DNA from: Sinonovacula constricta
Lineage: Eukaryota; Mollusca; Bivalvia; Cardiida; Solecurtidae
Direction: 5' to 3'
Length of the DNA stretch: 64,000 nt
Assembly (NCBI GenBank): GCA_007844125.1
Contig: CM017564.1
Span: 27,195,158 to 27,259,157 of the forward strand
In this document: one piece after another, positions 22,000 through 34,039 of the stretch
How positions within the stretch are numbered: the stretch's first letter is position 1
Layout of the letters: every line of letters begins with the position of its first letter
Program-made: the position numbers and the translations under genes
The notes under the pieces: model-generated
What the model saw: only the letters and a program-made list of their open reading frames with translations
The model's database searches: none
What the model was told of the DNA's origin: nothing

Positions 22000-22586
22000 T
22001 CATACTTGTCGTCTGCGTTCATTCACAAACTTTTACGCAAGGTCATTGGTTGCGCGCGCATGTTTGGCGTACCTGCCATTTGCTCCTGTTTATCTGATCC
22101 AGTCGTGAAATTTAAAACTTAGCTTGCTTCAATTGTAAATAACCCACACGCACGCGTTTTTTTCCACTCAACGCGACTTTTCAATTCCGCATATACTTAC
22201 ACAAAGAAACATACGATCTGCAAATATGTGTTACTATCGAACATACTGGCGTTAAAATGATTGAGACTGACAATATTGGAGAGTACATGTATGCTTATGA
22301 CTTATATTAAAGCATGCGCAGTTCGGAAATGTTCTTGTTTTGATGACCTTGAACGGCTAAAATAGTTGAAAAGCGTCGCATTCTCCGAACCAAATGAAGA
22401 CACAATCTTTGGAATGACAGCATGTCTACTTATACTAAGTGGTCAGGTCCATCATTTTATCCCATTTTCAGTTTGCTTAATAAAACGTTCTGCTTGTATC
22501 AACTAAAAAAATGATAAATTGACCTGCTTTAAGTCGAGCTAGTCTGATGTGAGTCTACACTTCTGACTAAGCTATCTTGAGTTGTG

Positions 22587-25500
22587 CTTAGTAGGTTAAG
22601 CCCGTAAACAGCTCGGGCATCTAGTCCTAATGAACATTAGTAGGTTAAGAACGTAAATAGTTCGAGCATCTAGTCCTAATGAACATTAGTAGGTTAAGCC
22701 CGTAAACAGCTCGAGCATCTAGTCCTAATGATCATTAGTAGGTTAAGCCCGTAAACAGCTCGAGCATCTAGTCCTAATGAACATTAGTAGGTAAAGCCCG
22801 TAAACAGTTCGAGCATCTAGTCCTAATGATCATTAGTAGGTTAAGCCCGTAAACAGCTCGAGCATCTAGTCCTAATGAACATTAGTAGGTTAAGCCCGTA
22901 AACAGCTCGAGCATCTAGTCCTAATTAACATTAGTAGTTTAAGCCCGTAAACAGCTCGAGCATCTAGTCCTAATTAACATTAGTAGTTTAAGCCCGTAAA
23001 CAGCTCGAGCATCTAGTCCTAATGAACATTAGTAGGATAAGCCCGTAAACAGCTCGAGCATGTAGTCGTAATGAACATTAGTAGGTAAAGCCCGTAAACA
23101 GCTCGAGCATCTAGTCCTAATGAACATTAGTAGTTTAAGCCCGTAAACAGCTCGAGCATCTAGTCCTAATTAACATTAGTAGTTTAAGCCCGTAAACAGC
23201 TCGAGCATCTAGTCCTAATTAACATTAGTAGTTTAAGCCCGTTAACAGCTCGAGCATCTAGTCCTAATTAACATTAGTAGTTTAAGCCCGTAAACAGCTC
23301 GAGCATCTAGTCCTAATTAACATTAGTAGTTTAAGCCCGTAAACAGCTCGAGCATCTAGTGCTAATGAACATTAGTAGGATAAGCCCGTAAACAGCTCGA
23401 GCATGTAGTCGTAATGAACATTAGTAGGTAAAGCCCGTAAACAGCTCGAGCATGTAGTCGTAATGAACATTAGTAGGATAAGCCCGTAAACAGCTCGAGC
23501 ATCTAGTCGTAATGAACATTAGTAGGATAAGCCCGTAAACAGCTCGAGCATCTAGTCCTAATTAACATTAGTAGGATAAGCCCGTAAACAGCTCGAGCAT
23601 GTAGTCGTAATGAACATTAGTAGGATAAGCCCGTAAACAGCTCGAGCATCTAGTCGTAATGAACATTAGTAGGTTAAGCCCGTAAACAGCTCGAGCATCT
23701 AGTCCTAATTAACATTAGTAGTTTAAGCCCGTAAACAGCTCGAGCATCTAGTCCTAATTAACATTAGTAGTTTAAGCCCGTAAACAGCTCGAGCATGTAG
23801 TCGTAATTAACATTAGTAGGATAAGCCCGTAAACAGCTCGAGCATGTAGTCGTAATGAACATTAGTAGGATAAGCCCGTAAACAGCTCGAGCATCTAGTC
23901 CTAATTAACATTAGTAGGATAAGCCCGTAAACAGCTCGAGCATGTAGTCGTAATGAACATTAGTAGGATAAGCCCGTAAACAGCTCGAGCATCTAGTCGT
24001 AATGAACATTAGTAGGTTAAGCCCGTAAACAGCTCGAGCATCTAGTCCTAATTAACATTAGTAGTTTAAGCCCGTAAACAGCTCGAGCATCTAGTCCTAA
24101 TTAACATTAGTAGTTTAAGCCCGTAAACAGCTCGAGCATGTAGTCGTAATGAACATTAGTAGGATAAGCCCGTAAACAGCTCGAGCATGTAGTCGTAATG
24201 AACATTAGTAGGATAAGCCCGTAAACAGCTCGAGCATCTAGTCGTAATGAACATTAGTAGGATAAGCCCGTAAACAGCTCGAGCATGTAGTCGTAATGAA
24301 CATTAGTAGGATAAGCCCGTAAACAGCTCGAGCATGTAGTCGTAATGAACATTAGTAGGATAAGCCCGTAAACAGCTCGAGCATGTAGTCGTAATGAACA
24401 TTAGTAGGATAAGCCCGTAAACAGCTCGAGCATCTAGTCCTAATGAACATTAGTAGGATAAGCCCGTAAACAGCTCGAGCATCTAGTCCTAATTAACATT
24501 AGTAGTTTAAGCCCGTAAACAGCTCGAGCATCTAGTCCTAATTAACATTAGTAGTTTAAGCCCGTAAACAGCTCGAGCATCTAGTCCTAATTAACATTAG
24601 TAGTTTAAGCCCGTAAACAGCTCGAGCATCTAGTCCTAATTAACATTAGTAGTTTAAGCCCGTAAACAGCTCGAGCATCTAGTCCTAATTAACATTAGTA
24701 GTTTAAGCCCGTAAACAGCTCGAGCATCTAGCCCTAATTAACATTAGTAGTTTAAGCCCGTAAACAGCTCGAGCATCTAGTCCTAATTAACATTAGTAGT
24801 TTAAGCCCGTAAACAGCTCGAGCATCTAGTCCTAATTAACATTAGTAGTTTAAGCCCGTAAACAGCTCGAGCATCTAGTCCTAATGAACATTAGTAGGAT
24901 AAGCCCGTAAACAGCTCGAGCATGTAGTCGTAATGAACATTAGTAGGATAAGCCCGTAAACAGCTCGAGCATCTAGTCCTAATTAACATTAGTAGTTTAA
25001 GCCCGTAAACAGCTCGAGCATCTAGTCCTAATTAACATTAGTAGTTTAAGCCCGTAAACAGCTCGAGCATCTAGTCCTAATGAACATTAGTAGGATAAGC
25101 CCGTAAACAGCTCGAGCATGTAGTCGTAATGAACATTAGTAGGATAAGCCCGTAAACAGCTCGAGCATCTAGTCCTAATTAACATTAGTAGTTTAAGCCC
25201 GTAAACAGCTCGAGCATCTAGTCCTAATGAACATTAGTAGGATAAGCCCGTAAACAGCTCGAGCATGTAGTCGTAATGAACATTAGTAGGTAAAGCCCGT
25301 AAACAGCTCGAGCATCTAGTCCTAATGAACATTAGTAGTTTAAGCCCGTAAACAGCTCGAGCATCTAGTCCTAATGAACATTAGTAGGTTAAGCCCGTAA
25401 ACAGCTCGAGCATCTAGTCCTAATGAACATTAGTAGTTTAAGCCCGTAAACAGCTCGAGCATCTAGTCCTAATGAACATTAGTAGTTTAAGCCCGTAAAC

Positions 25501-27030
25501 AGCTCGAACATCTAGTCCTAATGAACATTAGTAGTTTAAGCCCGTAAACAGCTCGAGCATGTAGTCGTAATGAACATTAGTAGGATAAGCCCGTAAACAG
25601 CTCGAGCATCTAGACCTAATGAACGTTAGTAGGTTAAGCCCGTAAACAGCTCGAGCATCTAGTCCTAATGAACATTAGTAGGATAAGCCCGTAAACAGCT
25701 CGAGCATCTAGACCTAATGAACGTTAGTAGGTTAAGCCAGAGAACAGCTCGAGCATCTAGTCCTAATGAACGTTAGTAGGTTAAGCCCGTAAACAGCTCG
25801 AGCATCTATTCCTAATGAACGTTAGTAGGTTAAGTCCGTAAACAGCCCGAGCATCTAGTCCTAATGAACATAAGTAGGTTTAGCCCGTAAACAGCTCGAG
25901 CGTCTAGTCCTAATGAACGTTAGTAGGTTAAGTCCGTAAACAGCCCGAGCATCTAGTCCTAATGAACATAAGTAGGTTTAGCCCGTAAACAGCTCGAGCG
26001 TCTAGTCCTAATGAACGTTAGTAGGTTAAGCCCGTAAACAGCTCGAGCATCTAGTCCTAATTAACATTAGTAGTTTAAGCCCGTAAACAGCTCGAGCATC
26101 TAGTCCTAATGAACATTAGTAGGATAAGCCCGTAAACAGCTCGAGCATGTAGTCGTAATGAACATTAGTAGGTAAAGCCCGTAAACAGCTCGAGCATCTA
26201 GTCCTAATGAACATTAGTAGTTTAAGCCCGTAAACAGCTCGAGCATCTAGTCCTAATGAACATTAGTAGGTTAAGCCCGTAAACAGCTCGAGCATCTAGT
26301 CCTAATGAACATTAGTAGTTTAAGCCCGTAAACAGCTCGAGCATCTAGTCCTAATGAACATTAGTAGTTTAAGCCCGTAAACAGCTCGAACATCTAGTCC
26401 TAATGAACATTAGTAGTTTAAGCCCGTAAACAGCTCGAGCATGTAGTCGTAATGAACATTAGTAGGATAAGCCCGTAAACAGCTCGAGCATCTAGACCTA
26501 ATGAATGTTAGTAGGTTAAGCCCGTAAACAGCTCGAGCATCTAGTCCTAATGAACATTAGTAGGATAAGCCCGTAAACAGCTCGAGCATCTAGACCTAAT
26601 GAACGTTAGTAGGTTAAGCCAGAGAACAGCTCGAGCATCTAGTCCTAATGAACGTTAGTAGGTTAAGCCCGTAAACAGCTCGAGCATCTATTCCTAATGA
26701 ACGTTAGTAGGTTAAGTCCGTAAACAGCCCGAGCATCTAGTCCTAATGAACATAAGTAGGTTTAGCCCGTAAACAGCTCGAGCGTCTAGTCCTAATGAAC
26801 GTTAGTAGGTTAAGTCCGTAAACAGCCCGAGCATCTAGTCCTAATGAACATAAGTAGGTTTAGCCCGTAAACAGCTCGAGCGTCTAGTCCTAATGAACGT
26901 TAGTAGGTTAAGCCCGTAAACAGCTCGAGCATCTAGTCCTAATGAACGTTAGTAGGTTAAGACCGTAAACAGCTCGAGCATCTAGTCCTAATGAACATTA
27001 GTAGTTTAAGCCCGTAAACATTAGAAGGTT
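22587..27030 (+). repeat. 49-bp satellite array, about 90 copies
   Basis: The period is exactly 49 bp over 4.4 kb. The core is AAGCCCGTAAACAGCTCGAG, followed by CATCTAGTCCTAATGAACAT and TAGTAGG. Diagnostic variants are CATGTAGTCGTAATG, TCCTAATTAACATTAG, GTAGGATAAG and GTAGTTTAAG, and they alternate in blocks, giving higher-order repeats of 343 and 882 bp. Each unit has two dyads: CTAATG-AA-CATTAG and the XhoI palindrome GCTCGAGC. No coding sequence. Confidence 0.97.
25158..26921 (+). repeat. 882-bp higher-order repeat, two copies
   Basis: Rare variants recur at a constant offset of 882 bp (18 x 49): GGTAAAG at 25289 and 26171, AGCTCGAACA at 25501 and 26383, and AAGCCAGAGAACAG near 25735 and 26617. 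Copies are nearly identical; one difference seen is ACGTTAG versus ATGTTAG near 26504. This is a recent tandem duplication of 18 monomers. Confidence 0.9.
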
Positions 27031-28905
27031 AACAACGTAAATAGTTCGAGCATCTAGGCTTAAATCACATTAGCAGGTTAAGCCCGTAAACAGCTCGAGC
27101 ATCTAGGCCTAAATCACATTAGTAGGTTAAGCCCGTAAACAGCTCCAGCATGCATAAATCACATTATTAGGTTAAGCCCGTAAACAGCGCCAGCATCAAG
27201 GCCTAATTAACGTTAGTAGGTTAAGCCAGAGAACAGCTCGAGCATCTAGGCCTAATCACATAAGTAGGTTTAGCCTGTAAAAAGCTGAAGCATCTATGCC
27301 TAATTAACATTACTAGGTTAAGCCGGCAAACAGCTCCAGCATGCATAAATCATATTGGTAGAATAAGCCAGTAAACAGCAACAGCATGCATAAATCATAT
27401 TGGTAGAATAAGCCAGTAAACAGCAACAGCATGCATAAATCATATTGGTAGAATAAGCTAGTAAACAGCAACAGCATGCATAAATCATATTGGTAGAATA
27501 AGCCAGTAAACAGCAACAGCATGCATAAATCACATTGGTAGAATAAGCCAGTAAACAGCTCCATCATGCATAAATCACATTGGTAGAATAAGCCCGTAAA
27601 CAGCTCCAGCATGCATAAATCACATTGGTAGAATACGTTCGTAGCAGCCCCAGCATGCATAAATCATATTGGTAGAATAAGCCGGCAAACAGCTCCAGCA
27701 TGCATAAATCATATTGGTAGAATAAGCCAGTAAACAGCTCCATCATGCATAAATACCATTGGTAGAATAAGCCCGTAAACAGCTGCAGCATGCATAGATC
27801 ACATTGGTAGAATAAGCCGTAAACAGCTCCATCATGCATAAATCATATTGGTAGAATAAGCCAGTAAACAGCAACAGCATGCATAAATCATATTGGTAGA
27901 ATAAGCCAGTAAACAGCAACAGCATGCATAAATCACATTGGTAGAATAAGCCCTTAAACAGCTCCAGCATGCATCAATCACATTAGTAGAAAACGCCCGT
28001 AACAGCTCGAGCATGCATAAATCACATTGGTAGAATACGCCCATAACAGCTCCAGCATGCATAAATCACATTAGTAGGATACGCATGTAAACAGCGCCAG
28101 CATCTAGGCCTATATCACATTAGCAGGTTAAGCCCATAAACAGCTGGAACATATAGGCCGAAATCAAATTAAAAGGTTAAGCCCGTAAACAACTACAACA
28201 TGCATAAATCACATTGGTAGAATGAGCCCGTAAACAGCTACAGCATGCATAGATCACATTATTAGAATAAGCCTGTAAACACCGCCAGCATCTAGGCCTA
28301 TATCACATTAGTAGGTTAAGCCCATAAACAGCTGGAACATCTAGGCCTAAATCACATTAATAGGTTAAGCCCGTAACAGCTCCCGCATGCATAAATCACA
28401 TCGTAGGCTAAGCACGTAAACAGCTTCAGCATGCATAAATCACAATAGTATGGTAAGCCCGTAACAGCTTCAGCATGCATAAATCACAATAGTATGGTAT
28501 GCGCGTAAACAGCTTCGGCATGCATAAATCACAATAGTATGGTAAGCGCGTAAACAGCTTCGGCATGCATAAATCACAATAGTATGGTAAGCCCGTAAAC
28601 AGCTTCAGCATGCATAAATCACAATAGCATGGCAAGCACGTAAACAGCTTCAGCATGCATAAATCACAATAGCATGGCAAGCACGTAAACAGCTTCAGCA
28701 TGCATAAATCACAATAGTATAGTAAGCCCGTAAACAGCTACAGCATGCATTAATCACAATAGTATAGTAAGCCCGTAAACAGCTTCAGCATGCATAAATC
28801 ACAATAGTATAGTAAGCCCGTAAACAGCTTCAGCATGCATAAATCACAATAGCATGGCAAGCCCGTAAACAGCTACAGCATGTATAAATAATTCACATTA
28901 GTAGG
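27031..28905 (+). repeat. 45-bp satellite array related to the 49-bp family
   Basis: Unit of 45 bp with core AAGCC(C)GTAAACAGCTCCAGC followed by ATGCATAAATCACATTGGTAG. It shares the AAGCC-GTAAACAGC-AGCAT core with the 49-bp family, and 27031-27340 is a mixed transition zone. A further variant (AATAGTATGGTAAG) fills 28390-28900. Because 45 is a multiple of 3, long reverse-strand frames repeat every 15 residues; these are artefacts. Confidence 0.93.
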
Positions 28906-29230
28906 CTAAAGGCATTGAAAATGGCCTTCTTTAGAGGCCACTTCCCCCAAGATAAACTGTGCTGTGAGATCACAGCTGGACACTTGATTAGTTTATTATA
29001 TACGGAGATGTCATAGGGGAAAAGGGTCGTAAAACAATGAGTAACGCTTGATGCACATGGACTTACAGAACAGCCATTGGTCAGTTACTCTCCAATCTCC
29101 TCCCCTTTCCTGATACCACTGCATCCTGAGGCTGTGTCCAGCCGGCTAGCCCCACCTCCTCTTCCTTCCCCCAACCCATTAATGTCCCACTGTGATCACA
29201 GTGTGAAGCCAGATAAGGCCACATTTCAAT
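28906..29230. other. Unique 325-bp island inside the satellite
   Basis: Non-repetitive, GC-richer sequence between the main 45-bp array and residual units at 29230-29380. It contains a perfect 16-bp palindrome CACTGTGATCACAGTG (29188-29203). It may be an insertion or the original sequence next to the array. No gene recognised. Confidence 0.6.
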
Positions 29231-29380
29231 AGTCAACGCCTTGAAGCCCATTAACAGCTCGAGAATGTATACGCCTAATACACATTGGTAGGTTAAGCCT
29301 GTAAACAGTTCCAGCATGCGTCATTAATATTGGTATGTTAAGCATGTTAACAACTCGAGCGGCATAAATCACTTTACATC
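29230..29380 (+). repeat. Residual decayed satellite units
   Basis: AACAGCTCGAGAATGTATA, GGTTAAGCCTGTAAACAG and CCAGCATGCGTCAT are degenerate units of the 49/45-bp families, about three copies. Confidence 0.75.
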
Positions 29381-32145
29381 GACTCATATTCCAAACGTGC
29401 AATGGATGTTTTCAAATGTTATTTTTGGCGACAGATAATTTTAAAATTCGAAATACGTGTATTTCCCAGTAGTTGTGTTGCCCATTCATGTTGAAGGTCG
29501 TTACCTCGTGCGATATTTTGACTTAAAGAACACACGAGAGATTGCAATCATTTCCTTAAGAAAGTTATGTATCTTATGATAAGTAAGTTTATTGAACTTG
29601 AACAAGGAACTACATCGTCCATTGCTGCCTTCACGGCTCGTCCGCACACGCCTGGAAAAGAAAGTTGTTACTATACTAAGCCTACAACATTTACACGTTA
29701 CGGATTAAATGAAATCAAGTTGTTTAAACCGACCTTTTGTGCACCATTCTCGTCTGTCGAAATAATTTTTGTATGCACCTATTGTATTGTCAAACGAAAA
29801 AAAAGAAAATTTTCCCGATTGTTTGAAATGTAACGGTTTAAAACATCCGGCTATATAACATAACAGAACATACTTTCTTTGCATTAAAATAGCATGTCTG
29901 TTGTATCCAAACATACATATATAAACATATAAACACTAATAATATATGCAACGGCCTACACTGTTTATATTTGTATAAACAGCTTTTCATCGCAATGATT
30001 TTCTTTTGAAGCATTCTGATTGGATGAAACATGACTCTTTATAACAACCCTGTTACCGTCGTTTGTTACAGTTGCTAAGCGAAAAAATAAAAACACAAGT
30101 ATAACACTGTTTCCTACTGTTTCTGGGGATACCACCTACAGCTGAGTAATAACCATATTTTAATGTTTATATTCATGCAAGATCATAGTTTTACTGTTAA
30201 CGGAAAGGGGGTTGGGGTGCAGCGAGGGTGTATAGGATAGAAGATATATGTTTTGTCGATATAGGTTTAAACATTTTGTATATAGTCAGTATTAATTTGA
30301 TAACCACAAAACATTCAGAATAATTGTTTGTTGTTACTTGTGTTGTTACGAAAGTACTATATTTACAAGTAAAAAATATATTTTGGCAAAGTTTACAAAA
30401 AAGAAGCAAAAGACAAAGAGACAAAATCTATTTTAACACTATTTAGTAACAACTGTATAGAGACCGATAATGTTAGTTTTATCACGTGTACATTAGACTT
30501 TGTGCCGATGGTAAATATAGGAACCTAATTTAATCATGAAAAAAAGATAAGCATGCGCCGGTGAAAGGTAGGAATGATAAATCCCCGTATGCAGAATGAG
30601 ACTCCCTAGGTTAATAAATTTATTTATAAAACAGTTCTTTAAATCATCATCGGTATTTGATACTTTTTCTTAATCAAATACAAGACGACACTGAAAAACA
30701 TGTATTACCGGTCACGTTGTTATATACAATTTGTCAAAAAACGCTGTCACCCCTTTTCTCTTCATATTTTAGAAAAATCACACTGGCTGAAACTGAATTC
30801 ACAAACTGAATTCAATTCACCGTTCCGTGATTGGTACACATCTCCTACCCCTGTTGTTATTATGACCGTTTCTAATTATGCCTACGTCATTGAAAAACAA
30901 AACGCACACGTTCTTTGTGTAAACTAGGTCGACCTGTCTCCACATGTTTTACGCGTAGACTTATGGGATAAACATCGACTAACATTTCCGATTTTTACTG
31001 CCTAACAATTGAGGTAATATTATAAACAGCGATTACTTAAAATACGAGTTTAAGTGTAAAAGCGACAAAAACACTGAGACGAGATATAACATGGCACAAA
31101 TTCAACAGTTACCGCCTTGGTTGGCTTGAACCGGCAAACAGACCAATTGGGTTGCTGAAACCTGGTTATCGGAGCGCTCCAATCTCACACTTGGTGAAGT
31201 TTTCTTTTCTAAAGACAAACCGTGTAATTAAAGATAACCCATCAAAGTGAGACAACTAGCAGTGAGCACCTGTATCGGGAGTAAAGACTGACCAAAGTAT
31301 AACATTTTCATACAATATAACAAAACTTGTAATGAACTATCATATGTGAGAAAGTTCCTAATGAAATATGAGTTCAAAACAATAATAATAATAATAACAA
31401 TGATGATGACGAGTTGAATTGGCTCGAAAGTCAGTCAGTCGTTCAGTCGACTATCCTTCCAAGGCGGTAACTGTTGGGTTTGCTATGTTTGTTTAATGAC
31501 TCATCAGGTATTTGTTTTGACTTTTACAGTTGGCCTGCATGTGAATACCTTTGTCATGTGCCTTTTCAAATGTCGGTATATGATAAATAGATAGATAGTT
31601 TATTTCAAATCCAGAAGGCCATTAGGTCCATGTGGCAACAGTTTACAATTTACAAATAAAAAATTGTATGTATATGTTGCAACGCTTATTGGACTTTGCC
31701 ATATTTCCAAGACGGAAACTATTGGGTTTACCCTATTTATGCCAGTGTTCAATGAATCCTATTTTAGCCCCATTTTTTCGAAGATAAAACTGGAACCATT
31801 GTTCTAGATCCCTTTATGGCGTTGGCGTTGGTTTTGTTTTTGTTTTCTGGTGTATTTATCGAAATTGTCGAAGATATTCAGCTTAAAATTGGAATACCTG
31901 TCCAATCTCAAAAGTGGTACCCATTCATTGATGCATCAAATTATAAAATTAAGTTTGCCAATGCTGTGTGATATGCCTCTTTTTTGACGATGTGTGTGAT
32001 AGTTAACCTATTTGTTAAGGTACAGTTCTCAAAGAACCTTCAAAGATATTCACGTGGAATACTTGTTAAAAAAATAAACCCACTTGAACAGGACAGGTAA
32101 CACAGGAAATGAATTAGAGAATATATATGCGCCTTTGCGACTAAG
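29381..32145. other. Intergenic, no gene recognised
   Basis: AT-rich sequence. The only structures seen are a short ATA/ATG microsatellite at 31381-31410 and the inverted/direct motif set described at 31103-31740. Open frames are short and lack motifs. Confidence 0.5.
31103..31476. mobile_element. Possible small element with 18-bp perfect inverted ends
   Basis: CAACAGTTACCGCCTTGG at 31103-31120 is perfectly inverted at 31459-31476. A degenerate direct copy of the right end lies near 31711-31738 (CCAAGACGGAAACTATTGGG). No clear target duplication was found, so the class is uncertain. Confidence 0.45.
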
Positions 32146-32147
<2 letters not shown>

Positions 32148-32209
<62 letters not shown>

Positions 32210-32261
32210 GATGTTGTTGTTATTATTATTATTATTATTTTTATTATTATTATTATTATTG

Positions 32262-32308
<47 letters not shown>

Positions 32309-32318
32309 ATTATTATTA

Positions 32319-32377
<59 letters not shown>

Positions 32378-32388
32378 GTGTGTTCCTT
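32148..32388. repeat. (ATT)n trinucleotide microsatellite, about 240 bp
   Basis: TTATTATT repeated with a few GTT, TTT and ATA interruptions. It explains poly-isoleucine open frames on both strands. Confidence 0.97.
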
Positions 32389-34030
32389 TGTTGTTGTTTT
32401 TTGTGGTGTTTTTTGTAGTTTGTGTATTTGTACGTGTTTTTGTGCATGTAAGTAATAGCTAACATGGAGCTATAGGAAAAGTGGAACTCTGTACACCTAC
32501 ACAGTGGTTCGTACCGTCTTGTTATTCAACACGTGTCTAGGCATTTTTGGTCACTTTTACTTCGAACAAGCCTTTGCATACCTCGGTTTTGTTGTGCGTT
32601 TATCAACTTTAAATATATGCTGCAATACATACAGGACCGTGCGTTTATCAACTTTAAATAAATGCTGCAATACATACAGGACCTTGTCATTTTGTCGTAT
32701 TATGGTGTCGCATAAACATGTTGATTCTCAAAGAAGTGTAGAAAAAAGACGAACTACGACTGTATGTGCATTGTGTGCAGGGTTATTTGATGTGCTTAAG
32801 CATGTGTTAAATGATATCATTCTTATTTTAGACCTGTTGAAGCTCGACCTTTAAGTCATTGATTGTATTGTGCATTGCAGAACTGCAAATAATAGGCGGC
32901 CGCGATATTCAAGTGCAGCACCCTTCATGGAATGCTGTCTGAATTTTGGCAATGGGCTCTGAATGGCGGTGCCTCTTATGAAATGCATATTTCAAGGGGA
33001 CAATTGTGTGGCTAGCAAAAAAAAAAAATACCAGAAATTCGCAAATTCGCAGCTGTTCTGTGAGACCATTGTCATAGAAAATAACTGAGTATTCCGGGTT
33101 TTTAACATTGTACCTGGCAACAATAACGTTAATCTTGCAATTATAAAAACTAGATGGCATTTACAGGAATTCGCAGCTGTTTGGCGAAGTATTATTTAAC
33201 AAAAGAAACCGAGTATAGCGATGTTTGCAATGCAGCTTAAATACAGATGTAGCAGAGAACAAGAAAAAGAAAGTAGCAAATACACTACTTCCCGTCAGAG
33301 TTATGGTTCGTTACTGCCAAACGTTTATGTAATTAATGACAGTTTAGGAGAGTATTTAGTTCCCAGGATAGTCATCTTCTTGCTTTCTACGGCGCTTTGC
33401 ATGTCCCACATCCTAGCTCATCCTAGCTCTTTCTTGTAACTAGTTGGATGCATCAGGACAAGCTCATTTCGTAGCCGACATGTTCGGAGTGGTTGAATTG
33501 GTTATTAGGCGTTACAGACTTTGTACCACTTCATCTTCGTACTTCAACTTCGTACCAATTTCGGCCACTTCGAAGCAGGTCGATTAGACAGGTTTTGTTT
33601 TCGCCTGTTAGCAGTGGTGCCCGAGAGTTGTAAGAGTTTTAAGATCGATATTGGTTCAACCCTCTTTAAAGAGGTTCCATAAATATTTGGTTATTTCGAA
33701 GTACAAAGTACGCATCATGAGGGGCATCGAATTATTGGATGTCCATCGTTTTCGTGTGTCAAATGATGCATTTTATTGTTTAAAACTAAATCGGATGTCC
33801 TTTGATGCTTTGTTTCAATGTAGCTGGGGGGTTTTAAGTGTGGGAAGTTTGGATTGACCCTCTTCGTGCAAGTTCGCATTAGCACTGAAGCGCGGCTATG
33901 AGTTAACCAGTAGATGGTGATAGTGACCTACACTCTCGCTGTGAACGTTGGCAAAACGTTCTTGTTTCTCGGCCTATAACCCGTTGCTCCATCAGCGCTA
34001 CTTTGAAAATAAAAAAATTGACATAATTTT
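32389..34030. other. Intergenic, no gene recognised
   Basis: Contains one direct duplication of about 45 bp (GTGCGTTTATCAACTTTAAA and following, at about 32595-32639 and 32640-32684). Nothing else could be supported. Confidence 0.5.
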
Positions 34031-34039
34031 GTAACCCAT

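Noticed and set aside
27313..28701. Reverse-strand Cys/Leu-rich open frames with 15-residue repeats
   Set aside because: By-product of the 45-bp satellite. Frames shift between neighbouring blocks and there are no conserved ends.
32050..32455. Poly-isoleucine open frames
   Set aside because: Translation of the ATT microsatellite.
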